Of a stretch of 64,000 bases of DNA, positions 33,132-42,757 are shown in pieces. Both the position numbers and the translations under genes were made by a program. Under the pieces are notes generated by a model. That model saw nothing but the letters and a program-made list of their open reading frames with translations, was not told the origin of the DNA and did not search any database. The first letter of the stretch is position 1. Each line of letters opens with the position of its first letter. Where the stretch lies: positions 4,402,001-4,466,000 of the forward strand of contig NZ_AP022610.1 in NCBI RefSeq assembly GCF_010729665.1. The letters run 5' to 3'. This stretch comes from Mycolicibacterium madagascariense (GTDB lineage: Bacteria > Actinomycetota > Actinomycetes > Mycobacteriales > Mycobacteriaceae).

Positions 33132-33905
33132 CTACGGCAGCTTGGCGGCGATCTCGCGGGCCGCGGCGATGACCCGGGTGCCCGCGTGCTCCAGGGTCTC
33201 GGGATCGAGCCGGTGCGTCAGGAAGCTGATGCTCAGCGCGTAACGGGACGGCCCGCCGCGGGAGGACGGCACCGCCGCCGCCACGCAGGTGAGTTCCTCG
33301 GCGGCCTCCTCGCGGTCGACGGCGAAGCCGCGATCGCGAATGTCCTTGATCTCGGCGGCCATCTTCTTCATCGACGTGATCGTGTGCGTCGTCAACTCCG
33401 GCAGCCCGGCCGTGGCGACGACGTCACGCCAGACGCTGTCGGGCATGGTGGCCAGCAGCGCCTTGCCCAGCGCGGACGCGTGCCAGGGGTCGGTCTGTCC
33501 GACGTCGCTCACCTTCTTGACCGCGCGCCTGCCCTCGACGACGTCGAGGATGACGACGCCGTGGTCGCGATGGACGGCGAAGTTCACGGTCTCGTTGAAT
33601 TCGTTCACCAGGCGCTCCATGGTGGGGAGCACCGCGTCCGACGGCACCTGATTCGCGAAGGCGCGCTGCCCGAGGCGGAAGATCTCCCATCCCAGTCGGT
33701 ACTGGTTGGCGTTGAAGCGCTCGACGTATCCGAGCGCGCAGAGGCTGTTGAGGTAGCGCAGCACGGTGGCCTCGTTCAGCCCTGTGCGCCTTGCGATTTC
33801 GGTCAGATTACCGATGTCGGAGTCCCCCACCGCCGACAGGATCTTGGCGGTGCGTTCGACGCCGATCATGCCGGACGACTTCTCGGTATCCACTGCTGCT
33901 TTCAC
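33132..33905 (-). CDS. IclR-family transcriptional regulator
   Basis: IclR-type regulator (257 residues from the chosen start). The winged HTH covers GVERTAKILSAVGDSDIGNL and EIARRTGLNEATVLRYLNSL, and the C-terminal effector domain shows NFAVHRDHGVVILDVVEG and DPWHASALGKALLA. The open frame reaches 33980, but I chose the GTG at 33905 because the extension would cover a promoter and an operator facing the other way. It is divergent from the U32-like/aldolase operon and likely controls that operon and itself in response to a catabolic intermediate. Confidence 0.87.
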   Translation of the reverse strand: MKAAVDTEKSSGMIGVERTAKILSAVGDSDIGNLTEIARRTGLNEATVLRYLNSLCALGYVERFNANQYRLGWEIFRLGQRAFANQVPSDAVLPTMERLVNEFNETVNFAVHRDHGVVILDVVEGRRAVKKVSDVGQTDPWHASALGKALLATMPDSVWRDVVATAGLPELTTHTITSMKKMAAEIKDIRDRGFAVDREEAAEELTCVAAAVPSSRGGPSRYALSISFLTHRLDPETLEHAGTRVIAAAREIAAKLP

Positions 33906-33913
33906 TGAGTGAA
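33901..33913. promoter_or_regulatory. IclR operator copy 1, TTCACTGAGTGAA
   Basis: Perfect 13-base palindrome (six-base arms around a central G) overlapping the likely iclR start. The string TCACTGAGTGAA followed by TTACC recurs at 33997, on the other side of the divergent promoter. Confidence 0.6.
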
Positions 33914-33946
33914 GGTTACCAGTAGCCAGTGCAGGGTCGGTTCCTG

Positions 33947-33975
33947 TTGACAGCTCCCGCGACGTCTCGTAGGTT
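33947..33975 (+). promoter_or_regulatory. SigA-like promoter of the aldolase operon
   Basis: TTGACA at 33947-33952 and TAGGTT at 33970-33975 are separated by exactly 17 bases, a close match to housekeeping promoters, pointing toward the operon beginning at 34028. The predicted RNA start near 33982 places operator copy 2 just downstream of it. Confidence 0.65.
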
Positions 33976-33978
33976 TTC

Positions 33979-34008
33979 ATTCAGCGCAGTTGAATATCAC
34001 TGAGTGAA
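33979..34008. promoter_or_regulatory. IclR operator copy 2
   Basis: An ATTCA-N7-TGAAT dyad (33979-33995) directly precedes the palindrome TCACTGAGTGA (33997-34007). They lie at about +1 to +30 of the predicted transcript, where a bound repressor would block initiation or elongation. Confidence 0.55.
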
Positions 34009-34027
34009 ATTACCAAAGGAGAACGTC

Positions 34028-34990
34028 ATGCCCCCCGCAGCCGACAGCCGCATCGCCACGGTCGACGGAGCCAGCATCCTGGCCGCCCAAGACCTCCTCG
34101 CGGCCGACGACTACGCCCTCACCCCCTCGGGCAAGGCCTTCGTTGATGGTGGCAAGTACCGCTTGGAAATCTCTGGCGTGGAACGCCTTTCGACACTGGA
34201 GGCCATGCTCGAGGAGGCCGAGCGCCACGACGTCTTCATCCACCGCGTGATCGCCTTCGGCGGCGGCACGACGCTGCTGAGCACCTCCGAACTGAGTGAC
34301 GTCTCCGCGCTGGCGACCGAGCACGGCATCGACCTCGTCGCCGTGCCGGGGCCGCGGACCGGGTGGGACCTCGGACGCCAGGCGCTGAGCACCGAGGGTC
34401 AGGCCGGGGGCCGCCGCGTCCGCGGTCTGGACAACGTTCGCTACCTGCTCGACGACTACCTGCGCATCTTCTCGACGGGCATCCGGGGCGTATTGGTCTG
34501 GGACGAAGGCGTTCTCGACATCCTCAACAAGGCCCGCGACGCCGGCCACGTCCCCGCCGACGCGACGTTCAAGATCTCGGTCTACGCCGGGCACGCGAAC
34601 CCCGCCTCCATCCGGATCCTGCAGGACCTCGGCGCCGACAGCGTCAACCCCGTCGGCGACCTCAGCCGCCCGATGCTCGCGGCGATCCGCCAGGCGGTCG
34701 ACATCCCCCTGGACGTCTGGGCCGAGACCTTCGAGTCCTTCGGCGGGATGAACCGGCTCTGGGAGGCCGGCGACATCGCCCGCGTCGCGGGACCGGTGTA
34801 CTTCAAGATCGAGCCCGGCGAGTCCGAGGCGGTCATGTACAACGGGTGGATCCAGCCCGAATTCCACGCCGACCTCGTCCGCCACAAGGTTCGCCATGCC
34901 GCGATCCTCAACGAGCTCGTCGCGACGAGCGCCCCCGACGTGACGGTGTCGCCGCGGCCTCGCGTCGCCCAGTCCGCGCTCACCAACTGA
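34028..34990 (+). CDS. U32-peptidase-like TIM-barrel protein
   Basis: A 320-residue protein with a beta/alpha-barrel pattern resembling U32-family 'peptidase' proteins. Recognisable stretches are [60 protein letters not shown] and [20 protein letters not shown]. Many U32-like proteins are not peptidases, and in a catabolic operon a lyase or isomerase role is equally possible. The ATG at 34028 follows AAAGGAGA; the open frame to 34004 lies in the operator. It is the first gene of the operon with acylating aldehyde dehydrogenase and aldolase. Confidence 0.65.
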   Translation: MPPAADSRIATVDGASILAAQDLLAADDYALTPSGKAFVDGGKYRLEISGVERLSTLEAMLEEAERHDVFIHRVIAFGGGTTLLSTSELSDVSALATEHGIDLVAVPGPRTGWDLGRQALSTEGQAGGRRVRGLDNVRYLLDDYLRIFSTGIRGVLVWDEGVLDILNKARDAGHVPADATFKISVYAGHANPASIRILQDLGADSVNPVGDLSRPMLAAIRQAVDIPLDVWAETFESFGGMNRLWEAGDIARVAGPVYFKIEPGESEAVMYNGWIQPEFHADLVRHKVRHAAILNELVATSAPDVTVSPRPRVAQSALTN

Positions 34991-35034
34991 CACGACGGCA
35001 CGACTGCATGACCGAAAGACGAAGGGAACACGAC

Positions 35035-35979
35035 GTGACACAGCGTCACCGGGCGGCGATCATCGGGTCGGGCAACATCGGCACCGATCTGATGATGAAG
35101 CTGCGCCGCTCCGAGGTGCTCGACGTGGTCGCCATGGCCGGAATCGACCGTGGCAGTGACGGTCTCGCTCGCGCGGCCGCGCTCGACGTCGCGGTCACCG
35201 CAGACGGCGTCGACGGGCTGGTCGCGCTGGACGCCTTCGACGGCGTCGAGGTCGTGTTCGACGCCACCAGCGCAGGCGCCCACCGCGTCAACGACGCCGT
35301 CCTCGCGCGGTCCGGGGTCCCGGTCGTCGACCTGACCCCCGCCGCACTCGGGCCCTTCGTCGTCCCCGCGGTGAACATGTCGCGGCTCGCGGGACACCGC
35401 AACCTCAACATGGTGACGTGCGGCGGCCAGGCCACCATTCCGGTGGTGGCGGCGCTCGCCGCGGTGGCCGAGGTGCACTACGCCGAGATCGTCGCGTCCA
35501 TCGCGTCGCTCTCGGCGGGACCGGGCACCAGGGCCAACATCGACGAGTTCACCGTGACGACGGCCCGCGCGATCGAGTCCGTCGGCGGTGCGGCCAGGGG
35601 CAAGGCGATCATCATCCTCAACCCGGCCGAGCCGCCGATGCTCATGCGCGACACCGTCGCCGCGTTGGTGTCCGCGACCGACGAGGCGGTGCTCACCGCG
35701 GCGGTCACCGACATGGTCGCCGACGTGTCCCGCTACGTGCCGGGTTATCGCCTGGCCCAAGCGATTCGGACGTCACCGGTGCCCGGGGACGATCCCCGGC
35801 GGCGTCTCGTCGCCCCGGCGGCCCGGCAGGCCGAGCTGGTGCACGTGACGGTCCTGCTCGAGGTCGAGGGCGCGGCCGACTATCTTCCCGCCTATGCCGG
35901 CAACCTGGACATCATGACGGCCGCCGCCGTGCGCGTCGCCGAACGCCTGGTGGCGCGCACCCCGGAGCCGGCCCGGTGA
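35035..35979 (+). CDS. Acetaldehyde dehydrogenase (acylating)
   Basis: CoA-acylating aldehyde dehydrogenase of the MhpF/BphJ/HsaG type (314 residues). It oxidises the short aldehyde released by the partner aldolase to acyl-CoA with NAD+. The Rossmann motif [14 protein letters not shown] is at the N-terminus and the catalytic cysteine is in [13 protein letters not shown]. The GTG at 35035 has GAAGGGAA upstream; an ATG at 35008 is possible. It overlaps the aldolase gene by GTGA, as expected for a channelling complex. The substrate could be acetaldehyde or propanal. Confidence 0.92.
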   Translation: MTQRHRAAIIGSGNIGTDLMMKLRRSEVLDVVAMAGIDRGSDGLARAAALDVAVTADGVDGLVALDAFDGVEVVFDATSAGAHRVNDAVLARSGVPVVDLTPAALGPFVVPAVNMSRLAGHRNLNMVTCGGQATIPVVAALAAVAEVHYAEIVASIASLSAGPGTRANIDEFTVTTARAIESVGGAARGKAIIILNPAEPPMLMRDTVAALVSATDEAVLTAAVTDMVADVSRYVPGYRLAQAIRTSPVPGDDPRRRLVAPAARQAELVHVTVLLEVEGAADYLPAYAGNLDIMTAAAVRVAERLVARTPEPAR

Positions 35980-36980
35980 CCGCCGACGTGTACGTCCAGG
36001 ACGTCACGCTGCGCGACGGCATGCACGCCGTCGGGCACTCCTTCGGCCTGGCCGACGTCAGGCGCATCGCCGGTGCGCTCGACGCCGCGGGCGTGGCGGC
36101 CATCGAGGTCGCCCACGGCGACGGACTCGCCGGCGCCAGCCTCACCTACGGCGCGGGCGCTCACGCCGACGGAGAGTGGATCGCCGCCGCCGCCGACGTC
36201 ATCGAGAACGCCCGGCTGACAACGCTTCTCATTCCCGGCATCGGCACCGTGGACGATCTGCGGGCCGCAGCCGACCTCGGCGTGACCTCGGTGCGCGTCG
36301 CCACCCACTGCACCGAGGCCGACATCGCGCGTCAGCACATCGGCACCGCGCGATCCCTCGGTCTCGACGTCGCCGGGTTCCTGATGATGTCGCACCTGAG
36401 TCCGCCCGACCGGCTGGCCGGGCAGGCGAAGATCATGGAGGACGCCGGCGCCGAGTGCGTTTACGTCACCGACTCCGGCGGCCGCCTGACCATGACCGGC
36501 GTGCGCGACCGCGTGCGCGCCTACCGTGACGTCCTCGCGCCCACGACCACCGTGGGCGTGCACGCCCACCACAATCTCGCTCTGGGCGTGGCCAATTCAC
36601 TCGTCGCCGTCGAGGAGGGAGCCCACCGCGTGGACGCCTCACTGACGGGTCTCGGTGCGGGCGCGGGCAATTGCCCGCTGGAGGCCTTCGTCGCCGTCGC
36701 CGAGCTGAACGGGTGGCGGCACGGCTGCGATCTCTACGCGCTGATGGACGCGGCCGACGACATCGTCCGGCCGCTGCAGCAGCGACCCGTGCGGGTCGAC
36801 CGCGAGACGTTGACGCTCGGCTTCGCCGGGGTGTACTCCAGCTTCCTGCTGCACGCCGAACGCATCGCCGACGAGGTCGGCGTCGAGACCCGTGACCTGC
36901 TCGTCGAGGCAGGCCGCCGATCGATGGTCGGCGGCCAGGAGGACCAACTCGTCGGTCTCGCCCTCGACCTGAGGGGGTGA
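35976..36980 (+). CDS. 4-hydroxy-2-oxovalerate aldolase
   Basis: Class II (HMGL-like) pyruvate aldolase of 334 residues, BphI/HsaF type, cleaving 4-hydroxy-2-oxoacids to pyruvate and an aldehyde. [17 protein letters not shown] carries the metal/substrate Asp and Arg, and [20 protein letters not shown] carries the metal-binding His pair; the C-terminal communication domain is complete. The GTG at 35976 overlaps the dehydrogenase stop. A full meta-cleavage pathway (dioxygenase, hydrolase) is not present in this window, so the hydroxy-oxoacid may come from a non-aromatic source. Confidence 0.93.
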   Translation: MTADVYVQDVTLRDGMHAVGHSFGLADVRRIAGALDAAGVAAIEVAHGDGLAGASLTYGAGAHADGEWIAAAADVIENARLTTLLIPGIGTVDDLRAAADLGVTSVRVATHCTEADIARQHIGTARSLGLDVAGFLMMSHLSPPDRLAGQAKIMEDAGAECVYVTDSGGRLTMTGVRDRVRAYRDVLAPTTTVGVHAHHNLALGVANSLVAVEEGAHRVDASLTGLGAGAGNCPLEAFVAVAELNGWRHGCDLYALMDAADDIVRPLQQRPVRVDRETLTLGFAGVYSSFLLHAERIADEVGVETRDLLVEAGRRSMVGGQEDQLVGLALDLRG

Positions 36981-37035
36981 CGGACCGCTCTACCCGCACC
37001 TGCTCGCCCGCCCCAGACACGAGAGATGAACGACC

Positions 37036-38586
37036 ATGGAGAACGTCACGCAATCCCTGCCACCGCGACGCCCCGCCGGGACGCCGTCGTCCGCTCCGCC
37101 CGGCGCGTCGCCCCCTGCCGGGCGACGCAACCACGGCCTGAGGGAGAACAGCCTCGGCGTGCCGAGCATCTTCTTCTACATCATCGCCGCGGCGTCACCG
37201 TTGACCGTCGTGGTGGCGCTGTACCCGATCATCATCGGTGCGGGCAACGGGGTCGGCATGCCGGGGGCGTTCGTCATCGCCGCCGTGGTGCTGATGATCT
37301 TCGCGGTCGGCTACGTCGCGATGAGCAGGCACGTCACTAACGCCGGCGCGTTCTACGCCTACGTGACACTGGGACTCGGCCGCATCCCCGGACTGGGGTC
37401 GGCGTTCCTGGCGATCTTCGCCTACAACGCCATTCAGGCGGGGCTCTACGGCGGCTTCGGCTACTACGCCTCGGAGTTGATCAACCCCGCGCTGGGGATC
37501 GCGATCCCGTGGTGGGCCTACGCGTTCGTGGCACTGCTGCTGTGTCTGGGCCTGGGCGTGCAGGGCGTCCACTCCGGAGCGAAGGTGCTCGGGGTCTTCA
37601 TGACCCTCGAGGTCACGATGATCACCATCCTCAGCGCGTTCAGCATCTTCGGTGACTCGTCAGTTCCCGTGTCGCACTTCTCCTTCGCACCGTTCGCGCC
37701 CAGCGTCGTGCTCGGGGGCGCCCTCGGGGTGGCCCTGATGTTCGCGCACGCGTCGTTCATCGGCTTCGAGGGCTCGGCGATCTACGGCGAGGAGGCCCGC
37801 GACCCGGCCCGCACCATCCCCCGCGCGACGTACCTGTCCATCGCGTTCATGGGCATTCTGTACGCGGTGTCGGGCTGGCTCATCATCAACGCCCTCGGGA
37901 TCGACCGCGTGGTCGGCATGGCCAACGACACGGGCGGCAACTTCATCTTCGCGGCGAGCGACGCCATCATCGGGCACAACATCTCGGTGATCTTCCAGAC
38001 GCTCATCGTGTCGGCGACGTTCGCGGCGATCGTGACCTTCCACAACAACGTGTCACGGTACCAATTCTCGCTCGGCAGACAGGGTTTGGTGTGGAAGCCG
38101 CTCGGGTGGACGCTGGCGAGCCGCCAAACCCCGTGGGTCTCGGGGATCGTGCAGAGCGTGACCGTCGGCATCGTCATCGCGGTGTTCGCCATCTCCGGTC
38201 GGGATCCCTTCGCCACCCTGTTCACGTGGGCGACGGGCATCGGGACCATCGGCGTCATCCTGTCCCAGCTGATCGCGGGCATCGCCATCTTCGCGTTCTT
38301 CCGCAGGTCCGACGTCGACAAGCGGCTGTGGAACACGGCGATCGCCCCGATCCTGGCGATTCTCGGGCTCGGCGCGTTCTTCGTGCTGACGCTCGACAGC
38401 CTCGACGTGCTGCTCGGCGTGCACGGCGTCACGGCGGCGATCATGGTGTCGCTGGTGTTCCTGGCCCTGTTGGCGGGCCTGCTCTACGGCCTCTACCTGC
38501 GGGTGGCCGCACCGGAGCGCTATGCGCTGGTCGGGCAGGCCCTCAACGAGCGGGAGCTGGCCGAGCCGGCCGCCGAGGCGCAGTAG
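37036..38586 (+). CDS. APC-family amino acid/amine permease
   Basis: Amino acid-polyamine-organocation permease (516 residues) with about twelve to fourteen membrane helices after a 35-residue cytosolic Pro-rich leader. NSLGVPSIFFYIIAAASPLT and FIGFEGSAIYGEEARDPART are hallmark APC segments (helix 1 and the helix 6/7 loop). It would import an amino acid, amine or similar cation for the enzymes of the island. The start is ATG 37036. It is 55 bases after the aldolase gene on the same strand, so probably in the same operon. Confidence 0.88.
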   Translation: MENVTQSLPPRRPAGTPSSAPPGASPPAGRRNHGLRENSLGVPSIFFYIIAAASPLTVVVALYPIIIGAGNGVGMPGAFVIAAVVLMIFAVGYVAMSRHVTNAGAFYAYVTLGLGRIPGLGSAFLAIFAYNAIQAGLYGGFGYYASELINPALGIAIPWWAYAFVALLLCLGLGVQGVHSGAKVLGVFMTLEVTMITILSAFSIFGDSSVPVSHFSFAPFAPSVVLGGALGVALMFAHASFIGFEGSAIYGEEARDPARTIPRATYLSIAFMGILYAVSGWLIINALGIDRVVGMANDTGGNFIFAASDAIIGHNISVIFQTLIVSATFAAIVTFHNNVSRYQFSLGRQGLVWKPLGWTLASRQTPWVSGIVQSVTVGIVIAVFAISGRDPFATLFTWATGIGTIGVILSQLIAGIAIFAFFRRSDVDKRLWNTAIAPILAILGLGAFFVLTLDSLDVLLGVHGVTAAIMVSLVFLALLAGLLYGLYLRVAAPERYALVGQALNERELAEPAAEAQ

Positions 38587-38632
38587 CCGGCACGATCCAC
38601 GATTCGTCGCGCGCGCGGCACGGGAGTTAAGT

Positions 38633-38662
38633 ACATTTGTCCGCATCGATGCGTACGAATGT
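38633..38662. promoter_or_regulatory. 30-bp palindromic TetR operator
   Basis: An inverted repeat of 30 bases with only two mismatched base pairs, centred on GCATCGATGC and flanked by ACATT/AATGT ends, sits 19 bases before the TetR ATG. Size and symmetry suit binding of one or two TetR dimers. Autoregulation and control of the following genes is inferred. Confidence 0.7.
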
Positions 38663-38681
38663 TCCTAACGAAGGAGTGGGC

Positions 38682-39257
38682 ATGACCGCAGCGCGGCGGA
38701 CCCGACGGCACGACCCGGAGAGAAAGGACCGCATCGTGACCTCCGCACTCGAGGTGCTGGCCCGCGACGGCGTCGCAGGCATCACGCACCGGGCCATCGG
38801 CAGCGCCGCCGACGTGCCACTCGGGTCGATCACCTACCACTTCGCCACCCTCGACGAGATCGTCCAACGGGCCTTCGAGGTCCACGTCGACAAGCTGGCC
38901 AGCCGCTTCGAGGCGCGGTTGGCGGATTGCACCGACGGCGTCGACCTCGTCGACTGCATCGCCGCGGCCATCACCGACGATCTCGCCGCCCACCCCAGCG
39001 AGCTCGCCGTGACCTACGAGCTCTACGGGGACGCCGTTCGCAGACCCGAGACCCGGCGTGTGACGCAGCGCTGGATGGAGCGTGCCGAGGACGCGCTCGC
39101 CGAGCACTTCGACCGTGCCACCGCACGGCTGATCGACGTCGTGGTCGAGGGCCTGATGGTGCACATGTCCATTGCGCAACAACCCCTTTCGAGAGACGAA
39201 GTACGCGCCCTGCTGACCATGGCGGCCGGCAGTCCGACACCACCGACCAAGGAGTGA
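38682..39257 (+). CDS. TetR-family regulator
   Basis: TetR-type repressor of 191 residues. The N-terminal HTH spans IVTSALEVLARDGVAGITHR and AIGSAADVPLGSITYHFATL. The C-terminal ligand domain is not recognisable by substrate. The ATG at 38682 follows AAGGAG; the open frame upstream to 38637 is operator DNA. It is separated by one base from the aldehyde dehydrogenase start, and is the first gene of a likely five-gene operon ending with the broken dehydratase. Confidence 0.9.
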   Translation: MTAARRTRRHDPERKDRIVTSALEVLARDGVAGITHRAIGSAADVPLGSITYHFATLDEIVQRAFEVHVDKLASRFEARLADCTDGVDLVDCIAAAITDDLAAHPSELAVTYELYGDAVRRPETRRVTQRWMERAEDALAEHFDRATARLIDVVVEGLMVHMSIAQQPLSRDEVRALLTMAAGSPTPPTKE

Positions 39258-39258
39258 C

Positions 39259-40695
39259 ATGACCTTTCACCGCAAGATGTTCATCGACGGCGCCTGGACC
39301 GACGCCGCGGACGGCGCCGTCGATCACGTGCCCGCGCCGACCACCGGCGAACCGTTCGCCGACATCGCCCACGGCGGGGTGGCCGACGTCGACCGCGCGG
39401 TGGCCGCCGCCGAGGCCGCCTTCCCCGAGTGGGCCAGGACGCCGGTGGGTGAGCGCGCCAAGGCGTTCCTGACCCTCGCCGACCGCGTCGAGGGCGACCT
39501 GCGCACGCTCGCCGAGATCGAGTCGCGCAACGTCGGCAAACCCATCGGCCTCGCTCTCGAGGAGATGGAGATGATCGCCGACCACCTGCGGTTCTTCGCC
39601 GGGGGCGCCCGCACCATGGAGGGTCGCGCCGCGAGTGAGTTCGTGCGCGGCAAGACGAGCATCATCCGGCGCGACCCGCTCGGCGTCGTCGGCTCCGTCG
39701 CCCCGTGGAACTATCCGCTGCTCATGGCCATCTGGAAGATCTCCCCCGCTCTGCTGACCGGAAACACGTTGGTGCTCAAGCCGTCCGAGCACACGCCGTT
39801 CTCGGTCCTGCGGCTCGCCGAACTCGCCGAGGACCTCTTCCCCGCCGGGGTGTTCAACGTCGTGACCGGTGACGGCCACGACGTCGGCGCCCGACTGGTC
39901 GCCCACCCACGGGTGCGGATGTCCTCGCTGACCGGATCGGTCGCGACCGGCCGGGCCCTGATGCGGGCGTCCGCCGACTCCAACCTCAAGCGGCTGCACC
40001 TCGAACTGGGCGGCAAGGCACCGGTGCTGGTCTACTCCGACGCCGACGTCGAGCTGGCGGTCGCCAAGATCACCGAGGGCGCGTTCTGCAACTCCGGCCA
40101 GGACTGCATGGCCGCCTCGCGGCTCTACGTCCACGAGTCCGTGCACGACGATCTGGTCGCCGGGCTCGAAAAGGCGGTCAAGGCACTCGATCTCGGTGAT
40201 ACCGCTCAGGAGACGACGACGATGGGCCCGGTCATCACGGCCGCCCACCGCGACCGCGTCGAGGGCTTCGTCCACCGCGCCAAGGCCACCGGTCACGTCG
40301 AACTCATCCAGGGCGACAACCCCGGCACCGGCTTCTACACCGCCCCGACCGTCGTCGTCGGGGCCCGGCAGGGCGACGAGATCGTCAGCACCGAGGTGTT
40401 CGGTCCGGTCACCTCGGTGACCCGGTTCAGTGACCGCGACGACGTGATCGCCTGGGCCAACGACACCGAATACGGCTTGGCCGCATCGGTGTTCACCAAC
40501 GATCTGTCGCGCGCGATGACCGCGTCGAGCGATCTGCAGTTCGGCACCGTCTGGATCAACGACCACCTGCCCGTCACGCCCGAGATGCCCCACGGCGGGT
40601 TCAAGCAGTCCGGAAACGGCAAGGACATGTCGGTCTACGCCCTCGAGGAGTACACCGAGATCAAGCACGTCATGATCAATCGCGAGAGCGCCTGA
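39259..40695 (+). CDS. NAD-dependent aldehyde dehydrogenase
   Basis: Aldehyde dehydrogenase of 478 residues, closest in feel to aminobutyraldehyde/betaine-aldehyde dehydrogenases. The general base Glu is in LHLELGGKAPV and the nucleophile in FCNSGQDCMAASR (the cysteine of GQDC). PWNYPLLMAIWK and GGFKQSGNGKDMSVYALEEY complete the family pattern. With the APC permease it could oxidise an omega-amino aldehyde. The start is ATG 39259. It continues directly into the next small gene. Confidence 0.9.
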   Translation: MTFHRKMFIDGAWTDAADGAVDHVPAPTTGEPFADIAHGGVADVDRAVAAAEAAFPEWARTPVGERAKAFLTLADRVEGDLRTLAEIESRNVGKPIGLALEEMEMIADHLRFFAGGARTMEGRAASEFVRGKTSIIRRDPLGVVGSVAPWNYPLLMAIWKISPALLTGNTLVLKPSEHTPFSVLRLAELAEDLFPAGVFNVVTGDGHDVGARLVAHPRVRMSSLTGSVATGRALMRASADSNLKRLHLELGGKAPVLVYSDADVELAVAKITEGAFCNSGQDCMAASRLYVHESVHDDLVAGLEKAVKALDLGDTAQETTTMGPVITAAHRDRVEGFVHRAKATGHVELIQGDNPGTGFYTAPTVVVGARQGDEIVSTEVFGPVTSVTRFSDRDDVIAWANDTEYGLAASVFTNDLSRAMTASSDLQFGTVWINDHLPVTPEMPHGGFKQSGNGKDMSVYALEEYTEIKHVMINRESA

Positions 40696-40696
40696 C

Positions 40697-41023
40697 GTGC
40701 CCACCCACGCCGTCAACACCTTTCGGCTGCGCCCCGGCGTCAGCGTCGCGGAGTTCGAGGCGTTCTCCGCCGAGCTGGACCGCCCGACGTGCCTGGCCTT
40801 CGACGTCGTCCTCGCCTTCGACGTCTACGTCGTCGATCCGGCCGACGACTCGGGGGTCGACGTCGTCGAGGTCATGACCGTCGCCTCGTGGCCGGACTGG
40901 GAGCGCGTGCGCGACACCGCCCCCGAACTCAAGCCCGTGGTCGACCGATTCGACGAACTCGTCGACCCCGACAGCGTCACGACGCTACTCACCCGCAAGA
41001 CACCGCTGCCCCAGGAGATCTGA
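40697..41023 (+). CDS. RedY/HapK-like small protein
   Basis: Protein of 108 residues with an alpha/beta pattern resembling the RedY/HapK dimeric alpha-beta barrel family, which appears in prodigiosin clusters and in other oxidative operons. Segments include RPGVSVAEFEAFSAELDRPT, AFDVYVVD and VEVMTVASWPDWERVRDTAP. It may bind or channel a reactive intermediate between neighbouring enzymes; this is an inference from genome context. The start is GTG 40697, one base after the aldehyde dehydrogenase stop. Confidence 0.7.
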   Translation: MPTHAVNTFRLRPGVSVAEFEAFSAELDRPTCLAFDVVLAFDVYVVDPADDSGVDVVEVMTVASWPDWERVRDTAPELKPVVDRFDELVDPDSVTTLLTRKTPLPQEI

Positions 41024-41024
41024 C

Positions 41025-42755
41025 ATGCCCACCGCACCCGACTACGACGCCGTCATCATCGGCGCCGGCCACAACGGCCTCGTCACCGCCAACTACCTCG
41101 CCCGCGCAGGACAGCGCGTCCTGGTGCTCGAAGCCCGCAAGGTGGTCGGTGGCGCGTGCGTCACCGAGGAGCTGATCCCGGGGAGCAAGTGGTCCTCGTG
41201 CGCGTTCATCGCGGGCCTACTGCGCCCGGAGATCATCGCCGAGCTCGAGCTGGCCAGGTTCGGCCTCGACCTCTACCAGGGAGATGCGCTGTCCTTCAGC
41301 CTGTTTCGCGACGGCACCTCGTTCACGATGTGGAAGGAGACTGACCGCACGCTCCGCGAACTGGAGAAGCTCAACAGGAAGGACGCGGCGGCGTTCCTCG
41401 ACTTCGGCGTGCGGCTGCAGCGCTTCGCCGGGCTCGTCACGCCCTACCTGCTGAAGCCGCCGCCGCAGCGCTCCGAGGTGTTCGCCGCCTTCGAGGCCGC
41501 GGGCGAGCAGACGCTCTTCGACGAGTTCACCCTGCTCTCGGTGCGGGACCTGCTGGACCGGTACTTCGACGACGAGCGACTCAAGAGCATGCTGACGTTC
41601 TTCGGGATGGTGTCGATCTTCGGCGGCCCGTCGACCCCGGGCACCGCCTACACCTACGGGCACCACTCCTGGGGTGAATTCAACGGCAGCTTCGGGCAAT
41701 TCGGGCTCGCGCGCGGTGGCATGGGCGCCATCAGCGAGGCGTTGGCCACCGGCGCCCGCCATCACGGCGCGACGATCCGCACCTCGACTCCCGTTCGGGA
41801 GGTCGTCGTGGAACGCGGCGTCGCCACGGGCGTCCGCCTCACCGACGGCTCCGTCATCACCGCCGGGCAGGTCTTCTCCAACGCCGACCCCAAGCGGTCC
41901 CTGCTCGGTCTGATCCCGTCGGGCGTGCTGCCGGCCAAGCTCGTCCGCGACGTCGAGAACATCGACACCCGCGGCTCGATGGCCCGGATCCACCTCCTCA
42001 TCGACGAACTGCCGCAATACCTTCCGTTCCCCGACGCGAGCGAGCGCCCGCAGCACCACGGGCATCAGCTGCTCGGCCCCAGCCGCGAGGCGTTCGAGGA
42101 GGCCTACGAGGCGCAGCGCCGCGGGACGTTCCCGAGCACCTTCGTCATCGAGGCCGTCACGCAGTCCGTCACCGACGACTCGCTGGCGCCCGCGGGCCTG
42201 CACACGATGACGCTGGGCATCCAGCAGTTGCCGTCCGAGCTGACCGGAACCACCTGGGCGGCCGAGAAGGAGAAGTGGGCCGACCTGGTGCTGGAGGATC
42301 TGTTCACCTACGCCCCCAACCTGCGTGACCACATCCTGGACCGCGTGATCATCACCCCCGACGACCTGAACGACGAGTACCTCATCACCGATGGAAACAT
42401 CTTCCACGGCAGCATGATGCTCGATCAGCTGTTCGGGGCGCGCCCCATCCCGGAGCTGGCCAATTACCGCACCCCCGTGCGCAATTACTACCTCTGCGGT
42501 TCGGGCACCCACCCGGGCGGAGGGGTGATGGGGGCCAACGGGCACAACGCGGCCAAGGTCGCCCTGGCCGACGCCGCGGGCCTCACCGGACTGGCCGACG
42601 CGCCCAGGCTGCGCACCGGTGGCCACCGGGCGCCGTGGCAGCAGCGCGTCGTCGGCAGCCTGATGTCCACCAGACCCGGTCGCTGGGTGGGCTACCGGGC
42701 CGCCCGGCAGCCGGCGCTGCGCAAGATCACCGCCTACGCCGCCCGCGTCCGCTGA
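41025..42755 (+). CDS. Phytoene-dehydrogenase-like FAD oxidoreductase
   Basis: FAD-dependent oxidoreductase of 576 residues of the CrtI/PYROXD2 group. The dinucleotide fold DAVIIGAGHNGLVTANYLAR is at the N-terminus, followed by VLEARKVVGGACVTEEL, and the C-terminal flavin motif YYLCGSGTHPGGGVMGANGH is typical. Related proteins desaturate or oxidise C-C or C-N bonds. No carotenoid genes are nearby, so catabolic oxidation in the island is more likely. The start is ATG 41025, one base after the RedY-like gene. Confidence 0.88.
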   Translation: MPTAPDYDAVIIGAGHNGLVTANYLARAGQRVLVLEARKVVGGACVTEELIPGSKWSSCAFIAGLLRPEIIAELELARFGLDLYQGDALSFSLFRDGTSFTMWKETDRTLRELEKLNRKDAAAFLDFGVRLQRFAGLVTPYLLKPPPQRSEVFAAFEAAGEQTLFDEFTLLSVRDLLDRYFDDERLKSMLTFFGMVSIFGGPSTPGTAYTYGHHSWGEFNGSFGQFGLARGGMGAISEALATGARHHGATIRTSTPVREVVVERGVATGVRLTDGSVITAGQVFSNADPKRSLLGLIPSGVLPAKLVRDVENIDTRGSMARIHLLIDELPQYLPFPDASERPQHHGHQLLGPSREAFEEAYEAQRRGTFPSTFVIEAVTQSVTDDSLAPAGLHTMTLGIQQLPSELTGTTWAAEKEKWADLVLEDLFTYAPNLRDHILDRVIITPDDLNDEYLITDGNIFHGSMMLDQLFGARPIPELANYRTPVRNYYLCGSGTHPGGGVMGANGHNAAKVALADAAGLTGLADAPRLRTGGHRAPWQQRVVGSLMSTRPGRWVGYRAARQPALRKITAYAARVR

Positions 42756-42757
42756 CC

